Below, in pieces: positions 54,506-64,000 of a stretch of 64,000 bases of DNA. Location of the stretch: positions 160,448-224,447 of the forward strand of contig NZ_VDUZ01000006.1 in NCBI RefSeq assembly GCF_008039615.1, written 5' to 3'. Every line of letters starts with the position of its first letter. Position 1 is the first letter of the stretch. Both the position numbers and the translations under genes were made by a program. The DNA is from Vineibacter terrae (GTDB lineage Bacteria > Pseudomonadota > Alphaproteobacteria > Reyranellales > Reyranellaceae). The notes under the pieces are model-generated. The model did no database searches and was not told the DNA's origin. It was given only the letters and a program-made list of their open reading frames with translations.

Positions 54506-56233
54506 TCAGGCGGCAGGCTCCTCGTCGGAAGCGTTTTCGCCATCGGCGTGGGCAATGGCAAGCGCGTCGGCCAGCCTGGTCCTGAACCGCACCCGCGGCG
54601 GTCGCACGCCGTGCATGAGCAAGGTGCGGCGCACGGCTGGCAAGGCCCCCGCGATGTACACGCGTGCGCCATGCCGGCCCACCTTGCGGACGAAGCCCTC
54701 GATCGTCGCCGCTGCCGTCGAGTCGATGACCGGCACCGCCGAGAAGTCGATCACGTAGGCGCGGGGATGCTCGCCGATCCTGTCGAGCGCTGCGGCGACG
54801 GTTGCGGCTGCTCCGAAGAAGAAGGCGCCCGAGATCCGGTAGACGATCACATCAGGATCGCTGGCCAAGGCCGCATCGTAGGGCTTTCGGCCGTTGCCGT
54901 TGGTGGTATCGGGCACATCCTGCTCGATCACGGGCCGTGGCGCCTCGACCTCCACCGCCCGCGCCATCCTGTGCATGAACAGCAGGGTGCCGATTCCGAA
55001 TCCGACGAGGATCCCTTCCGTCAGATCGCGGAACACCACGAGCAGAAAGGTCGCGAGGAGCACGATGGCATCGCCGCGCGAGGCGCGCAGGAGTGTCGCG
55101 AACTCGTACTTCTCGGCCATGTTCCACGCGACCACCGCGAGCACGCCGGCAAGGGCGGAGAGGGGGATGTAGCTGGCGAGCGGCGCAGCCACGAGCATGA
55201 ACAGGAGCAGGAACAGCGAGTGGAGCATGCCGGCGACAGGACCACGTGCGCCCGCGCGCACATTGGTCGCGGTTCGCGCGATGGTGCCCGTGACGCAAAT
55301 ACCCCCGAACAGCGCCGAGCCGATGTTGGCGGCACCCTGGGCGACCAGTTCCGCGTTGGAGCGGTGGCGCCGTCCGGTCATGCTGTCCGCGACGACCGCC
55401 GACAGCAGGCTCTCGATGCCGCCCAGAAGCGCGAACGACAGCGCCGCCGGCAGGACTTCCGTCAGCTTCTGCATGGACAGCGTCGGAAGGTGCGGCGCCG
55501 GAAGCGTCTCGGGAATGCCCCCAAACCGGGTGCCGATCGTCTCGACGGGTAGCGCGAGAAGCCATGCCAGAATGGAAGCTCCCGCAACGGCGATCAGGAA
55601 GGCCGGCCAGTGCGGCCTGAACCGCCGGATGGTGACGATCACCGCGATCGCGACAGCAGCGACGCAAGCGGCGGCGATGTTGAGCGTGGGCATGGCGCCG
55701 CCCAGCACGTGGAGCTTCGCAATCAATGGGCCCGGCTCCGCGCCTGGCAAGGTCAGGCCCAGCAGCTCCTTCAGCTGGCTCGCGAAGATGATGACCGCGA
55801 TGCCGGACGTGAAGCCAACCGTGACGGGATAGGGGATGTACTTGATGAAGGTGCCGAGCCGCAGAAAGCCGACGGCCAGCAGGATCAGCCCTGACAGGAA
55901 GGTCGCAAGGATCAGTCCATCCACGCCGTGCTGCTGGGCCGTGGCCGCGACAAGCACGATGAAGGCGCCCGCCGGGCCGCCGATCTGGAACCGGCTGCCG
56001 CCGAGCGCCGAGACAATGAACCCGCCGATGATCGCCGTGTAGAGGCCTCGGTCCGGCGTGACGCCCGACGCGATGGCGATAGCCATCGAAAGCGGCAACG
56101 CCACGATCGCGACCGTCAGGCCGGCCACCATGTCGGCTTTCAGGTCGGCGAGGCGGTAACGCTCGCGCAGGATGGTGACGAGCTTGGGTGTATAGAGTTC
56201 AATGAAGGTTGGTTCGCGGGTTCTCGCAGTCAT
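54506..56233 (-). CDS. SulP-family anion transporter with STAS domain
   Basis: 575 residues. Ten or more membrane helices (about 30-420) with the SulP signature region ADMVAGLTVAIVALPLSMAIAIASG and GGPAGAFIVLVA, then a cytoplasmic STAS domain (about 460-560) carrying VIDFSAVPVIDSTAAATIEG. Could import sulfate, bicarbonate, C4-dicarboxylate or molybdate; no cys genes are adjacent. Preceded by an XRE gene with which it probably forms an operon (75-bp gap). Confidence 0.9.
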   Translation of the reverse strand: MTARTREPTFIELYTPKLVTILRERYRLADLKADMVAGLTVAIVALPLSMAIAIASGVTPDRGLYTAIIGGFIVSALGGSRFQIGGPAGAFIVLVAATAQQHGVDGLILATFLSGLILLAVGFLRLGTFIKYIPYPVTVGFTSGIAVIIFASQLKELLGLTLPGAEPGPLIAKLHVLGGAMPTLNIAAACVAAVAIAVIVTIRRFRPHWPAFLIAVAGASILAWLLALPVETIGTRFGGIPETLPAPHLPTLSMQKLTEVLPAALSFALLGGIESLLSAVVADSMTGRRHRSNAELVAQGAANIGSALFGGICVTGTIARTATNVRAGARGPVAGMLHSLFLLLFMLVAAPLASYIPLSALAGVLAVVAWNMAEKYEFATLLRASRGDAIVLLATFLLVVFRDLTEGILVGFGIGTLLFMHRMARAVEVEAPRPVIEQDVPDTTNGNGRKPYDAALASDPDVIVYRISGAFFFGAAATVAAALDRIGEHPRAYVIDFSAVPVIDSTAAATIEGFVRKVGRHGARVYIAGALPAVRRTLLMHGVRPPRVRFRTRLADALAIAHADGENASDEEPAA

Positions 56234-56308
56234 TGCTCTGCATTCTCCGAGGCCTGAGCAGCGGGATCATCGGCTGACCGGCCGAGCGGCGGATATCGCG
56301 GAGCGCTG

Positions 56309-56581
56309 TCAGGAGGAGTTGCCGTTCGTGACCCTGGCGTGCTTCAGGCGCACGCCCCGTCCTCCCTCCCGGCTGATCGCGTTCTCGCCGATGAGCTCGA
56401 TCCCGGCGCGATCGAGGGCCTCGATGACCTTGGTCAGGGTGTCGACCACGCCACGCACGTTGCCCTCGCTTGCCTCCATCCGCTGAATGGTCGGCAGCGA
56501 TACCCCGGAGAGCTCGGCCAATTGCCTCTGGTCGATGTCGAGCAGCGCCCGCGCCGCTCGCATCTGGACGCCCGTAATCAT
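56309..56581 (-). CDS. XRE-family HTH regulator
   Basis: 90 residues. HTH ALLDIDQRQLAELSGVSLPTIQRMEAS (about 12-38), followed by VVDTLTKVIEALDRAGIELIGEN, the small single-domain type. GGGG upstream of ATG 56581. A perfect 12-bp inverted repeat lies 32-64 bp upstream, so it most likely represses its own promoter and thus the SulP gene. Confidence 0.87.
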   Translation of the reverse strand: MITGVQMRAARALLDIDQRQLAELSGVSLPTIQRMEASEGNVRGVVDTLTKVIEALDRAGIELIGENAISREGGRGVRLKHARVTNGNSS

Positions 56582-56612
56582 GTGGTTAGCCCCACCAGCT
56601 CACACACGGAAC

Positions 56613-56645
56613 ATCATAATTGATGTTTAAAAAATCAATTATGAT
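56613..56645. promoter_or_regulatory. perfect inverted repeat, operator of the XRE-SulP operon
   Basis: ATCATAATTGAT, 9-nt A/T spacer, ATCAATTATGAT: 12-bp arms without mismatch, in the most AT-rich 35 bp of the region, just upstream of the XRE gene where -35/-10 elements are expected. Confidence 0.8.
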
Positions 56646-56753
56646 AAATGAAGCATTAATTTGGCGATGCAGGCATGCCGCTGGCGCGCAGGCTCCGCGA
56701 CTGCGCGACGTGACCTTTTCACATGCACCACGTCGACCGCCGGGAGGCGGGTG

Positions 56754-57740
56754 TCAGAGCCATTTGCGGCGGCGGAAGTACAGGAATGGCACCACGGCCG
56801 AGAGGATCATCAGCACGATCGCCAGAGGATAGCCCAGCGGCCATTTCAGCTCGGGCATGATCTCGAAGTTCATGCCGTAGATGCTGGCGACCAGGGTCGG
56901 CGGCAGGAAGGCCACGGCCGCGACCGAGAAGATCTTGATGATCTGGTTCTGCTCGATGTTGATCATGCCCAGGGTGGCATCGAGCAGGAAGTTCACGTTG
57001 GTGACGATGTAGGCGGCGTGGTCGGTCAGCGAACGCGTATCGCGCGCCAGCGTCTTGAGGTGCTCGCGGCCGGCCTTGTCGAGCGGTGGCTGGCGCGAGA
57101 TCGTGAGGAAGCCGATCACCCGGCCCATGCCGACCAGGCTTTCGCGCGCCTTGTTGATGATGTCCTGCTGCCGGCCGATGCGCTGCAGCGTGCCGGCATA
57201 TTCATGGGTCGGTGTCTGAATGCGGCCACCGGGATTGGCCCGCCCGAACACGTCCTTGGAAATGCGGTCGACCTCCACGCCGCAGCGTTCCAGGATGTCG
57301 GCGAGACGGTCGACCACGGCGTCGAGCAGGCCCAGCAGCACGGTCGCGCTCGACTGGCAGACCGCGGCCTGCTTCACCGCCTGGACCTGGAACATGGCGA
57401 AGGATTTCGGCTCGCCATAGCGGATGGTCACCAGCGTGCGCTCCCCGAGCACGAACGTGACGGGCGACATCTCGGGTGTCTCGGTCTCGGCATGCCACAG
57501 CAGGCTGGCGGTGGCGAAGGTGGCGCCGGAATCCTGGTAGAGCCGGCTCGAGGGCTCGATCTCCAGCATCTCCTCGTGTGTCGGCAGCTCGATCCCCAGC
57601 GTCTTCTCGACGAGCTGCACCTCCGCGCGCGTCGGCGACAGCAAATCGACCCAGACCGCATCGGCGGGCAGCACGGCGCCGTCTGCGTCGGCAGCGATGC
57701 CGACCATCTTGCGTTCGCCGGTGGAGAGGATTCTGATCAT
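56754..57740 (-). CDS. corA: CorA-type magnesium/divalent cation channel
   Basis: 328 residues. Long cytoplasmic alpha/beta N-domain, a stalk helix, and two C-terminal membrane helices; the selectivity motif YGMNFE follows the first helix (FLPPTLVASIYGMNFE) and the basic tail FRRRKW closes the protein. Pentameric channel for Mg2+ or Co2+ in the inner membrane. ATG 57740 begins IRILSTGERK as expected. Confidence 0.92.
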   Translation of the reverse strand: MIRILSTGERKMVGIAADADGAVLPADAVWVDLLSPTRAEVQLVEKTLGIELPTHEEMLEIEPSSRLYQDSGATFATASLLWHAETETPEMSPVTFVLGERTLVTIRYGEPKSFAMFQVQAVKQAAVCQSSATVLLGLLDAVVDRLADILERCGVEVDRISKDVFGRANPGGRIQTPTHEYAGTLQRIGRQQDIINKARESLVGMGRVIGFLTISRQPPLDKAGREHLKTLARDTRSLTDHAAYIVTNVNFLLDATLGMINIEQNQIIKIFSVAAVAFLPPTLVASIYGMNFEIMPELKWPLGYPLAIVLMILSAVVPFLYFRRRKWL

Positions 57741-57868
57741 GCTGGCCTCCGCTCCGGCGGCATGATGCCGGCGCGCCGGAGGCAGCGACCTCAGCCGCGG
57801 GCCGTCCGATGGGGCGCGCTGGCGGCAAGCCGCCGGCTACTACTATGGCTGTCCATCGTTTCCCTGAA

Positions 57869-58444
57869 ATGTCGACTGTCCGCGCGCTGGCGGGCGGCTC
57901 GGCCTATGCGCCGCCCGCCAGCCAAAGTCAACCCGATGTGCGGCCGCTGGGCCTGCCGCTCGTCAATGCCGACCTGATCGCGGGCGACCTCGACACGCCG
58001 GATGCGGCGCAGCGCGCCCGTCAGGCCGCGGCGCAGGCCGCTGCCGAGCGCCAGCTCCTGGTGACGCGCGGCGATGCCTTCTGCATGGAGACCGGTTCTC
58101 CGACCCGGTCGGCGCCAAGCTCGATTTCCTGCGCGATGCCCGGCGCGCCGGATACGAGGTCATCCTGATCTTCATCGGTCTGCAGAGCGCGGCGCTGTCG
58201 CTTGCCCGCGTCATCCAGCGCGTGGCGCAAGGCGGCCACGACGTGCCCGAGGCGCGCCTTGCGGCGCGCTATCCGCGCACGCTCGCCAACGCGCAGGCGG
58301 CGATCGGCTTCGTCGATATCGCGCTGCTGCTCGACAACAGCGATGTCGACGTGCCGTATCGGTTCGTGGGCGCTCTACGAGCGTGGCCGACGCCGCAAGA
58401 AGGCGTGCCGCCTGCCGGATTGGGCCCGTCCGATCGTGGGGTGA
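57869..58444 (+). pseudogene. zeta-toxin-like/predicted kinase (COG4185 type), frameshifted
   Basis: Three frames are needed to follow one protein: VNADLIAGDLDTPDAAQ...LVTRGDAFCMET, then after a one-base loss near 58094 FSDPVGAKLDFLRDARRAGY, EVILIFIGL, ARVIQRVAQGGHDVPEARL, RYPRTLANAQAA, LLDNSD, then after an extra G near 58370 ALYERGRRRKKACRLPDWA to the stop. QGGHDVP and the order of motifs match P-loop kinases of the zeta-toxin/COG4185 group. No Walker A is readable in any frame at the 5' end, so the gene is dead. Adjacent to no antitoxin. Confidence 0.65.
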
Positions 58445-58450
58445 CGCACC

Positions 58451-59074
58451 TCAGCCCTGCCGGGTCTTGGCGTAGTGCCGGTGCGCCTTGGCGCGATTGC
58501 CGCACATGCTCATCGAGCACCAGCGGCGGGTGCCGTTGCGGCTGTCGTCGACGAACAGGAACAGGCATTTGTCGTTGGCGCAGCGCCGCACGCGTGCCAG
58601 GCGTGTGTTGGTCAGCAGGTCGGCGGCCGACCACAGCACCGGCGCCAGCAGATCGGTGACGGCCGGCCGCAGGCGCGGCACCTGCCAGGCATAGCCCGTG
58701 TCGGTGTGGCGCAGATGCGCGCGCGACGGCGTGCGGGCGAGCGCGCGGTTCAGGGTGTCGAGGTCGGCCTCCGACGGCTGCGCCGCCTGGCTCGTGGCGC
58801 TGAAGATGCGATACAACGCCTCGCGCAGGGCCAGGGCCTCGGCAAAGGCGCCGTCGGCCTGGCGCGGCCGTTCGCGCCACCAGGCGGCGAGCGCCGCCGT
58901 CGCATCCGCAGCCACGATCTGCTTCGAGCCGTGCCATGCCAGCACGTCGTCGAACGTGCGCAGCTCCTCGGTGGCGGGCTCGGTGCCCCGCCAATAGCGG
59001 GTGTTGGCGTAATCGAGGCAGAGATCGGCGCGGGCCGGCAGCAGCGTCGGGCGATCGAGGGCGGAAGCAACCAT
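58451..59074 (-). CDS. ABATE/CGNR zinc-finger putative regulator
   Basis: 207 residues. N-terminal ABATE domain (LCLDYANTRYWRG, LREALYRIFSA) and C-terminal CGNR finger with CANDKCLFLFVDDSRNG and WCSMSMCGNRAKAHRHY. Such proteins are predicted stress-responsive transcription factors. Starts at ATG 59074 after GGGATCATC and is divergent from a VOC gene with two dyads in the gap, suggesting that it controls both. Confidence 0.88.
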   Translation of the reverse strand: MVASALDRPTLLPARADLCLDYANTRYWRGTEPATEELRTFDDVLAWHGSKQIVAADATAALAAWWRERPRQADGAFAEALALREALYRIFSATSQAAQPSEADLDTLNRALARTPSRAHLRHTDTGYAWQVPRLRPAVTDLLAPVLWSAADLLTNTRLARVRRCANDKCLFLFVDDSRNGTRRWCSMSMCGNRAKAHRHYAKTRQG

Positions 59075-59090
59075 GATGATCCCAGATACT

Positions 59091-59155
59091 AACCGGGCAC
59101 CTGGTTGACAAGGCCGGAGGCTTTCTATAACTACTTAACCGGTTTGATGGTTATA
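59091..59155. promoter_or_regulatory. two dyads in the CGNR/VOC divergent gap
   Basis: Dyad 1 (59091-59106): AACCGGG-ca-CCTGGTT, one mismatch. Dyad 2 (59126-59155): TATAAC at the edges, perfect core AACCGGTT (59137-59144), GTTATA at the far edge. Both share AACCGG half-sites, so they look like two binding sites of one regulator. Confidence 0.55.
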
Positions 59156-59170
59156 ATTGAGGAGGAAGCC

Positions 59171-59548
59171 TTGATCGACCACATCTCGATTGGCGTGAGC
59201 GACATCGCCCGCACGCGGCGCTTCTACGACGCGGCGCTGACACCGCTGGGCTACAAGTGCCTCAGCGCCGGCGAGGGCTCGCTGGGCTACGGCGCCGACG
59301 GTGTCGTGCTCTGGATCAGCGCCACGGACCATCCCGTGCCGGCCGACGAGCGCTCGGGCCTGCATATCTGCTTCACGGCCGCCGACCGCGGGGGCGTCGA
59401 TGCCTTCCATGCCGCTGCGGTGAAGAAGGGCGGCCGTGACAACGGCAAGCCCGGCATCCGCAAGGATTACGGTGACAGCTACTACGCCGCCTTCGTCGTC
59501 GACCCGGACGGCTATCGCATCGAGGCCTATTGCGGGAAGGCGGCGTAG
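59171..59548 (+). CDS. VOC-family (glyoxalase-like) protein
   Basis: 125 residues, one vicinal-oxygen-chelate module pair: IDHISIGVSDIARTRRFYDAAL with metal-ligand-type His, GLHICFTAADR, FVVDPDGYRIEAYC with the C-terminal Glu. I chose TTG 59171 because GGAGGAAG precedes it at proper spacing and the family starts with (M)IDHISIGV; an ATG at 59147 lacks a ribosome-binding site. Probably a lyase, dioxygenase or resistance-type enzyme acting on a small electrophile. Confidence 0.82.
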   Translation: MIDHISIGVSDIARTRRFYDAALTPLGYKCLSAGEGSLGYGADGVVLWISATDHPVPADERSGLHICFTAADRGGVDAFHAAAVKKGGRDNGKPGIRKDYGDSYYAAFVVDPDGYRIEAYCGKAA

Positions 59549-59567
59549 GGCGCGCGGCGGCGGCCGC

Positions 59568-60326
59568 TCAGCTGGTCAGGCGGTGGAGAAGCTTCACCGC
59601 CTGCATGCCGAGCTGCCGCACGTCGCCCATCAGGAAGCTGATCTCGAAGGTGAAGACGAAGGCGCCGGCATAGAACAGCCCGGGCAGGCGGACCGACAGC
59701 TTCAATATCCATCGGGTGAGGTTCTGCACGGGCAACCTGAGGTAGATGAACGCCACGACGATGCCGATGATGGCGCCGGCGATCACATCGCTCGTGTAGT
59801 GGAAGCCGAGATAGAGCCGCGGCAGGCAGATCACGATCGCAACCCAGGCGAACGCCAGGCTGGCCAGCCGGCCGGAGACCGGCACCAGCGCCGCGGCCAT
59901 GGCGAAGAACATCGTCGCGTGATCGCTGGGAAACGAGCTCCAGTCGTGCAGGACGTCGTGTGTGACATGGGCGGCCAACGCCAGCGCCAGCGTCGGATCG
60001 TCCAGCGGCCGCAGTCGCGATGGCATGCCGAGCTGCAGGATCCGCGCCGTCGCGATGGCGAGCAGGGCGATGATCATCAGGTTCACGACATGGGGCCGCG
60101 CCGCGCCGCCGCGATGGAACCACAAGAACCAGGCCGCAGCCATGAACGGCACGCCCTTCAGCAGGTTCATGTCGGCGGTGTAGAAGACGAGCAGGTCGAA
60201 GATCGGCGACTGCCCGACGAGCTGGTTGAGGGCCAGGGTGATGGAGCGATCGAGAGCCGTGATGGTCGATCCGACGTCGGCAATGGTCATGGAACCATCA
60301 TAGAATCGTAACAACGCCGACTGCAT
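59568..60326 (-). CDS. membrane PAP2-family phosphatase
   Basis: 252 residues, six hydrophobic helices. The tripartite acid-phosphatase signature is present: RxxxxxxRP region ([13 protein letters not shown]), PSDHA, and [12 protein letters not shown] with the catalytic His and Asp. Dephosphorylates a lipid phosphate such as undecaprenyl or phosphatidate phosphate at the periplasmic face. GGAG precedes ATG 60326; ATG 60290 is an alternative. Confidence 0.88.
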   Translation of the reverse strand: MQSALLRFYDGSMTIADVGSTITALDRSITLALNQLVGQSPIFDLLVFYTADMNLLKGVPFMAAAWFLWFHRGGAARPHVVNLMIIALLAIATARILQLGMPSRLRPLDDPTLALALAAHVTHDVLHDWSSFPSDHATMFFAMAAALVPVSGRLASLAFAWVAIVICLPRLYLGFHYTSDVIAGAIIGIVVAFIYLRLPVQNLTRWILKLSVRLPGLFYAGAFVFTFEISFLMGDVRQLGMQAVKLLHRLTS

Positions 60327-60455
60327 GACGGTGCTCCGGTGGCCACTGATTGGTCACGCCCTGGTAACAGGCATGAGGAAACCGCGCGGCCCCCTCTTGT
60401 TGCTGCGGCCGATCGGTCCGATCATGACCGGCGCACAACAGGCCGGAGACCAGCG

Positions 60456-61451
<996 letters not shown>

Positions 61452-61470
61452 GACACGCCTCACTTGTCCG

Positions 61471-62865
61471 TCACACGTGCAGGGCTTCGCCCAGCACGCG
61501 CAGCGCGGTCTCGTGGAAGGCCTCGCCCAGGGTGGGATGGGCGTGGATGGTGCCGGCGATGTCCTCCAGGCGCGCGCCCATCTCCAGCGCCAGGCTGAAG
61601 GCCGACGACAGCTCCGACACGCCGGCACCGACGGCGGCGATGCCGAGGATGACATGGTTGTCGGCGCGCGCCACCACGCGCACGAAGCCGTCCTCGGATG
61701 CCAAGGTCATGGCCCGCCCGTTGGCCTGGAACGGGAACGTCGCGGTCTGCACCGTGTGTCCGGCGGCGCGCGCCTCGTCGGGCGACAGGCCCACGGTCAC
61801 CACCTCGGGATCGGTGAAGCACACGGCCGGGATCGCGACCTTGTCGAAGACGCGGCGCTGGCCGGCGATGATCTCGGCCACCATGGCGCCCTGGGCCATG
61901 GCGCGATGCGCCAGCATCGGCTCGCCGGTGAGGTCGCCGATCGCCCACACGTTGCGCATCGAGGTGGCGCAGCGCTCGTCGATGCGCACGGCGGGCCCGT
62001 TCATGGTGAGGTCGAGCTGGTCGAGCCCGACATCGGCCGTGCGCGGCCGCCGTCCGACGGCGACCAGGAACCAATCAGCTTCGACGGCGCGGGCAGCGGC
62101 GCCCGCCGGCTCGACGCGCAGCGCCGCGCCGTCCGGCGTCAGGCCGGTGGCCCGCGCGCGCGTCAGCACCTCGACACCCAGCGCCTGCAGGCGGCGCGCG
62201 ACGGGACGCGCCAGCTCGGCGTCGTAGGCCGGCAGGATGCGCTCCTCGGCCTCGATCACCGTCACCTCGGCCCCGAGCTTGGCGTAGGCGGTGCCGAGCT
62301 CGAGCCCGATATAGCCGGCGCCGATCACGGCCAGACGCCGCGGCACCGACGGCAGCGACAGCGCCTCGGTCGAGGAGATCACCCGGCCGCCGAACGGCAG
62401 CGCCGGCAGGGCCGCCGGCTGCGAGCCGGTGGCCAGCACGACATGCTCGGCGCGGATCACCTGCGGGCCGGTGTCGGACTCCACGCGGCACGTCTTGCCG
62501 TCGAGCATCGCGGCGCGGCCGCGCACGGCCTTCACCTTGTGGCGCTTCAGCAGCGCCCCGACGCCGCCCTTCAGCTTGCCGACGATGCCGTCCTTCCATT
62601 CGACGGTGCGCGCGAGGTCGATGCTGGGATGCTCGACCCGGATGCCGAACGGCGCCGCGACCGACTGCGCCACGGCGTGGCCGTAGGCGTCGGCGGCATG
62701 GATCAGGGCCTTGGAGGGGATGCAGCCGACATTGAGGCAGGTGCCGCCCAGCGCCTGCTCCTCGACCAGCATGACGTCGAGCCCGAGCTGGCCGGCGCGG
62801 ATGGCGCAGACATAGCCGCCCGGCCCGCCGCCGATCACCAGCACCTTGACGCTTATCTCGCGCAT
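61471..62865 (-). CDS. lpdA: dihydrolipoyl dehydrogenase (E3)
   Basis: 464 residues. FAD motif [18 protein letters not shown], redox pair Cys43/Cys48 in [13 protein letters not shown], second nucleotide motif [13 protein letters not shown], and the dimer-interface [12 protein letters not shown] with the catalytic His. Reoxidises the lipoyl group of a 2-oxoacid dehydrogenase E2; the E2 gene lies directly upstream but is truncated. Family-B palindrome just before the start. Confidence 0.93.
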   Translation of the reverse strand: MREISVKVLVIGGGPGGYVCAIRAGQLGLDVMLVEEQALGGTCLNVGCIPSKALIHAADAYGHAVAQSVAAPFGIRVEHPSIDLARTVEWKDGIVGKLKGGVGALLKRHKVKAVRGRAAMLDGKTCRVESDTGPQVIRAEHVVLATGSQPAALPALPFGGRVISSTEALSLPSVPRRLAVIGAGYIGLELGTAYAKLGAEVTVIEAEERILPAYDAELARPVARRLQALGVEVLTRARATGLTPDGAALRVEPAGAAARAVEADWFLVAVGRRPRTADVGLDQLDLTMNGPAVRIDERCATSMRNVWAIGDLTGEPMLAHRAMAQGAMVAEIIAGQRRVFDKVAIPAVCFTDPEVVTVGLSPDEARAAGHTVQTATFPFQANGRAMTLASEDGFVRVVARADNHVILGIAAVGAGVSELSSAFSLALEMGARLEDIAGTIHAHPTLGEAFHETALRVLGEALHV

Positions 62866-62890
62866 TTCATGGCCTCATGAAGATCTCTTC

Positions 62891-63014
62891 CCTTCCCCAT
62901 GCCAGTGGGGAAGGTGCCCGAAGGGCGGATGGGGAGCGCTCGTGGTGCCTCCGGGGAGAGACCACGTCGGCTCCCCTCCGTCCCTTCGGGCCACCTCCCC
63001 ACTGCGTGGGGAGG
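62891..63014. repeat. dispersed palindrome, family B, copy 4
   Basis: Terminal hairpins CCTTCCCCATGCC-AGTGGGGAAGG and CCTCCCCAC-tgc-GTGGGGAGG with core GCCCGAAGGGCGGATGGGGA and its inverse. Lies between the E2 and E3 genes. Confidence 0.93.
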
Positions 63015-63040
63015 ACAAGGTGATCATTCTCTCCACCGTC

Positions 63041-63880
63041 CTACCCCTCGATGAAGATGGCGGCGGGCGCCTCGAGCAGCGCCTTGATGCGCTGGATGAA
63101 GCGGGCCGCGTCGTAGCCGTCGACGATGCGGTGATCGAACGAGGAGGAGAGGTTCATCATCTTGCGCGGCACGAACTGGCCGCCCTGCCATACCGGCCGC
63201 ACCGCCAGCTTGTTGATGCCGATGATCGCCACCTCCGGCCGATTGAGCACCGGCGTGCTCACGATGCCGCCCAGAGCGCCCAGGCTGGTGATGGTGATGG
63301 TCGAGCCGGCGAGCTCCTCGCGCGTGGCGCGGCCCTCGCGCGCGGCCTGCGCCAGGCGCTGCGCCTCGGCGGCGCAATCCCACAGGGTGCGGGCCTCGCA
63401 GTGGCGCGCCACCGGCACCATCAGGCCGTTGGGCGTCTGCGTGGCGATGCCGATATGCACGCCGCCGAAGCGCTCGACGATGTCGGCCTCGTCGTCGTAG
63501 AGCGCGTTCATCTGCGGGAAGTCGGCCACGGCCTTGACCACCGCCTGCATCAGGAACGGCAGCAGGGTCAGCCGCGGCCGCTCGGGCCGTGCCTCGGCGT
63601 TGAGCGCCGCGCGCAGGTCCTCCAGCGCCGTGGCGTCGACCTCCTCGACATAGGCGAAATGCGCCGCGCGGCGCTTGGCGTCGGCCATCTTCTGCGCGAT
63701 GCGCCGGCGCAGCCCGATCACCTTGATGGTCTCGACCGCGATGTTGGCGGTGCGTGCCGCCGGCGCCGGGGCTGTGGCGCCGCCGCGCAGGAAGGCGTCG
63801 AGGTCGTCGTGCTGGATGCGGCCGGCCGGCCCGCTGCCGCGCACCTGCCGCAGATCGACGCCGGCTTCGCGCGCGCGCCC
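63041..63880 (-). pseudogene. 2-oxoacid dehydrogenase E2 (branched-chain type), 5'-truncated
   Basis: C-terminal part only: the end of the peripheral-subunit-binding domain ([21 protein letters not shown], then DDLDAFL) and the full catalytic domain (IGLRRRIAQKM, FAYVEEVDATAL, GVHIGIATQTPNGLMVPV, STITITSLGALGG, SSSFDHRIVDGYDAA with the catalytic His). The N-terminal lipoyl domain is absent; upstream of about 63875 the DNA codes for part of an enoyl-CoA hydratase in another frame. A GTG at 63844 could start a lipoyl-less catalytic fragment. Confidence 0.75.
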
Positions 63881-64000
63881 ATGTCGCAGCCGGCGAGGCC
63901 GACGCGCGTGAACAGGAAGGCGGTCTTGGCCTCGGGCGTGGCGATGCGGATGTCGGATGCCATGACGATGATGGCGCCGGCGCCGACGGCGATCCCGTCG
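63869..64000 (-). pseudogene. enoyl-CoA hydratase fragment running off the window
   Basis: From the window edge the minus strand reads [41 protein letters not shown], the middle of a crotonase of the hydroxycinnamoyl-CoA hydratase-like sort. At the (GC)5 tract 63869-63878 the homology ends and the frame continues as nonsense through E2 sequence to a stop at 63718. Its 5' part lies beyond the window. Confidence 0.7.

Overview
The window is 64 kb of GC-rich, gene-dense bacterial chromosome (no rRNA, tRNA, CRISPR or phage structural genes seen). Gene content (aerobic benzoyl-CoA box genes, LigAB-type dioxygenase, several ABC importers with amino-acid/peptide/taurine-type binding proteins, acyclic terpene atu genes, many GSTs) and abundant short dispersed palindromes point to a soil or rhizosphere alphaproteobacterium with a broad aromatic/terpenoid/fatty-acid diet; a Reyranella-like or other Rhodospirillales/Hyphomicrobiales lineage is my guess, not proven.

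Layout. 0-8 kb: a small membrane-anchored protein, a ClC channel, a DUF900 hydrolase, a ligB/ligA-like extradiol dioxygenase pair, a winged-helix/TPR regulator and a vapBC toxin-antitoxin pair. 8-15 kb: the box block (benzoate-CoA ligase, boxB, boxC) with a DUF1810 protein, a GNAT acetyltransferase and an Rrf2-type regulator; boxA is not in the window. 14.85-17.53 kb: a visibly AT-richer island holding DUF5131 (three-Cys motif) and its partner TcmP in a 3-nt-spaced operon plus a small secreted-protein ORF/remnant. 17.5-34 kb: acyl-CoA dehydrogenase, beta-propeller lyase, a membrane nucleotide cyclase overlapping a feruloyl-CoA-synthase-like ligase, a livHMG-livF importer, a complete dipeptide/nickel-type importer and a separate Leu/Ile/Val-type binding protein, nearly all on the minus strand. 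34-44 kb: glutathionyl-hydroquinone reductase, GST with divergent TetR regulator, another orphan binding protein, a nitrate/taurine-type importer, an epimerase-GST pair and a two-module DUF4189-hydrolase fusion. 44.6-52.6 kb: atuB-C-D-D'-E-F for citronellol/geraniol degradation, with a tandemly duplicated citronellyl-CoA dehydrogenase. 52.7-54.4 kb: two paralogous small genes of unknown function and an SCP2 lipid-binding gene, bracketed by two near-identical 22-bp dyad operators. 54.5-64 kb: SulP transporter with XRE regulator and a perfect operator, CorA, a frameshifted kinase/zeta-toxin-like pseudogene, CGNR regulator/VOC pair, PAP2 phosphatase, aldo/keto reductase, lipoamide dehydrogenase, and at the right edge a broken junction between an enoyl-CoA hydratase and a 2-oxoacid dehydrogenase E2.

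How it works together. Aromatic acids would be imported by the liv-type or dpp-type systems, activated (benzoate-CoA ligase, feruloyl-CoA-synthase-like enzyme), epoxidised and opened by BoxB/BoxC, and fed to beta-oxidation by the acyl-CoA dehydrogenases; the atu operon feeds C10 terpenoids to the same pool. The most striking non-coding property is that at least seven families of imperfect palindromes (about 20 copies) occupy intercistronic gaps, in two cases extending into 3' coding sequence (GNAT, LivG) and once supplying a Shine-Dalgarno sequence (rrf2). The best candidate for an undescribed system is the TcmP-DUF5131 island.
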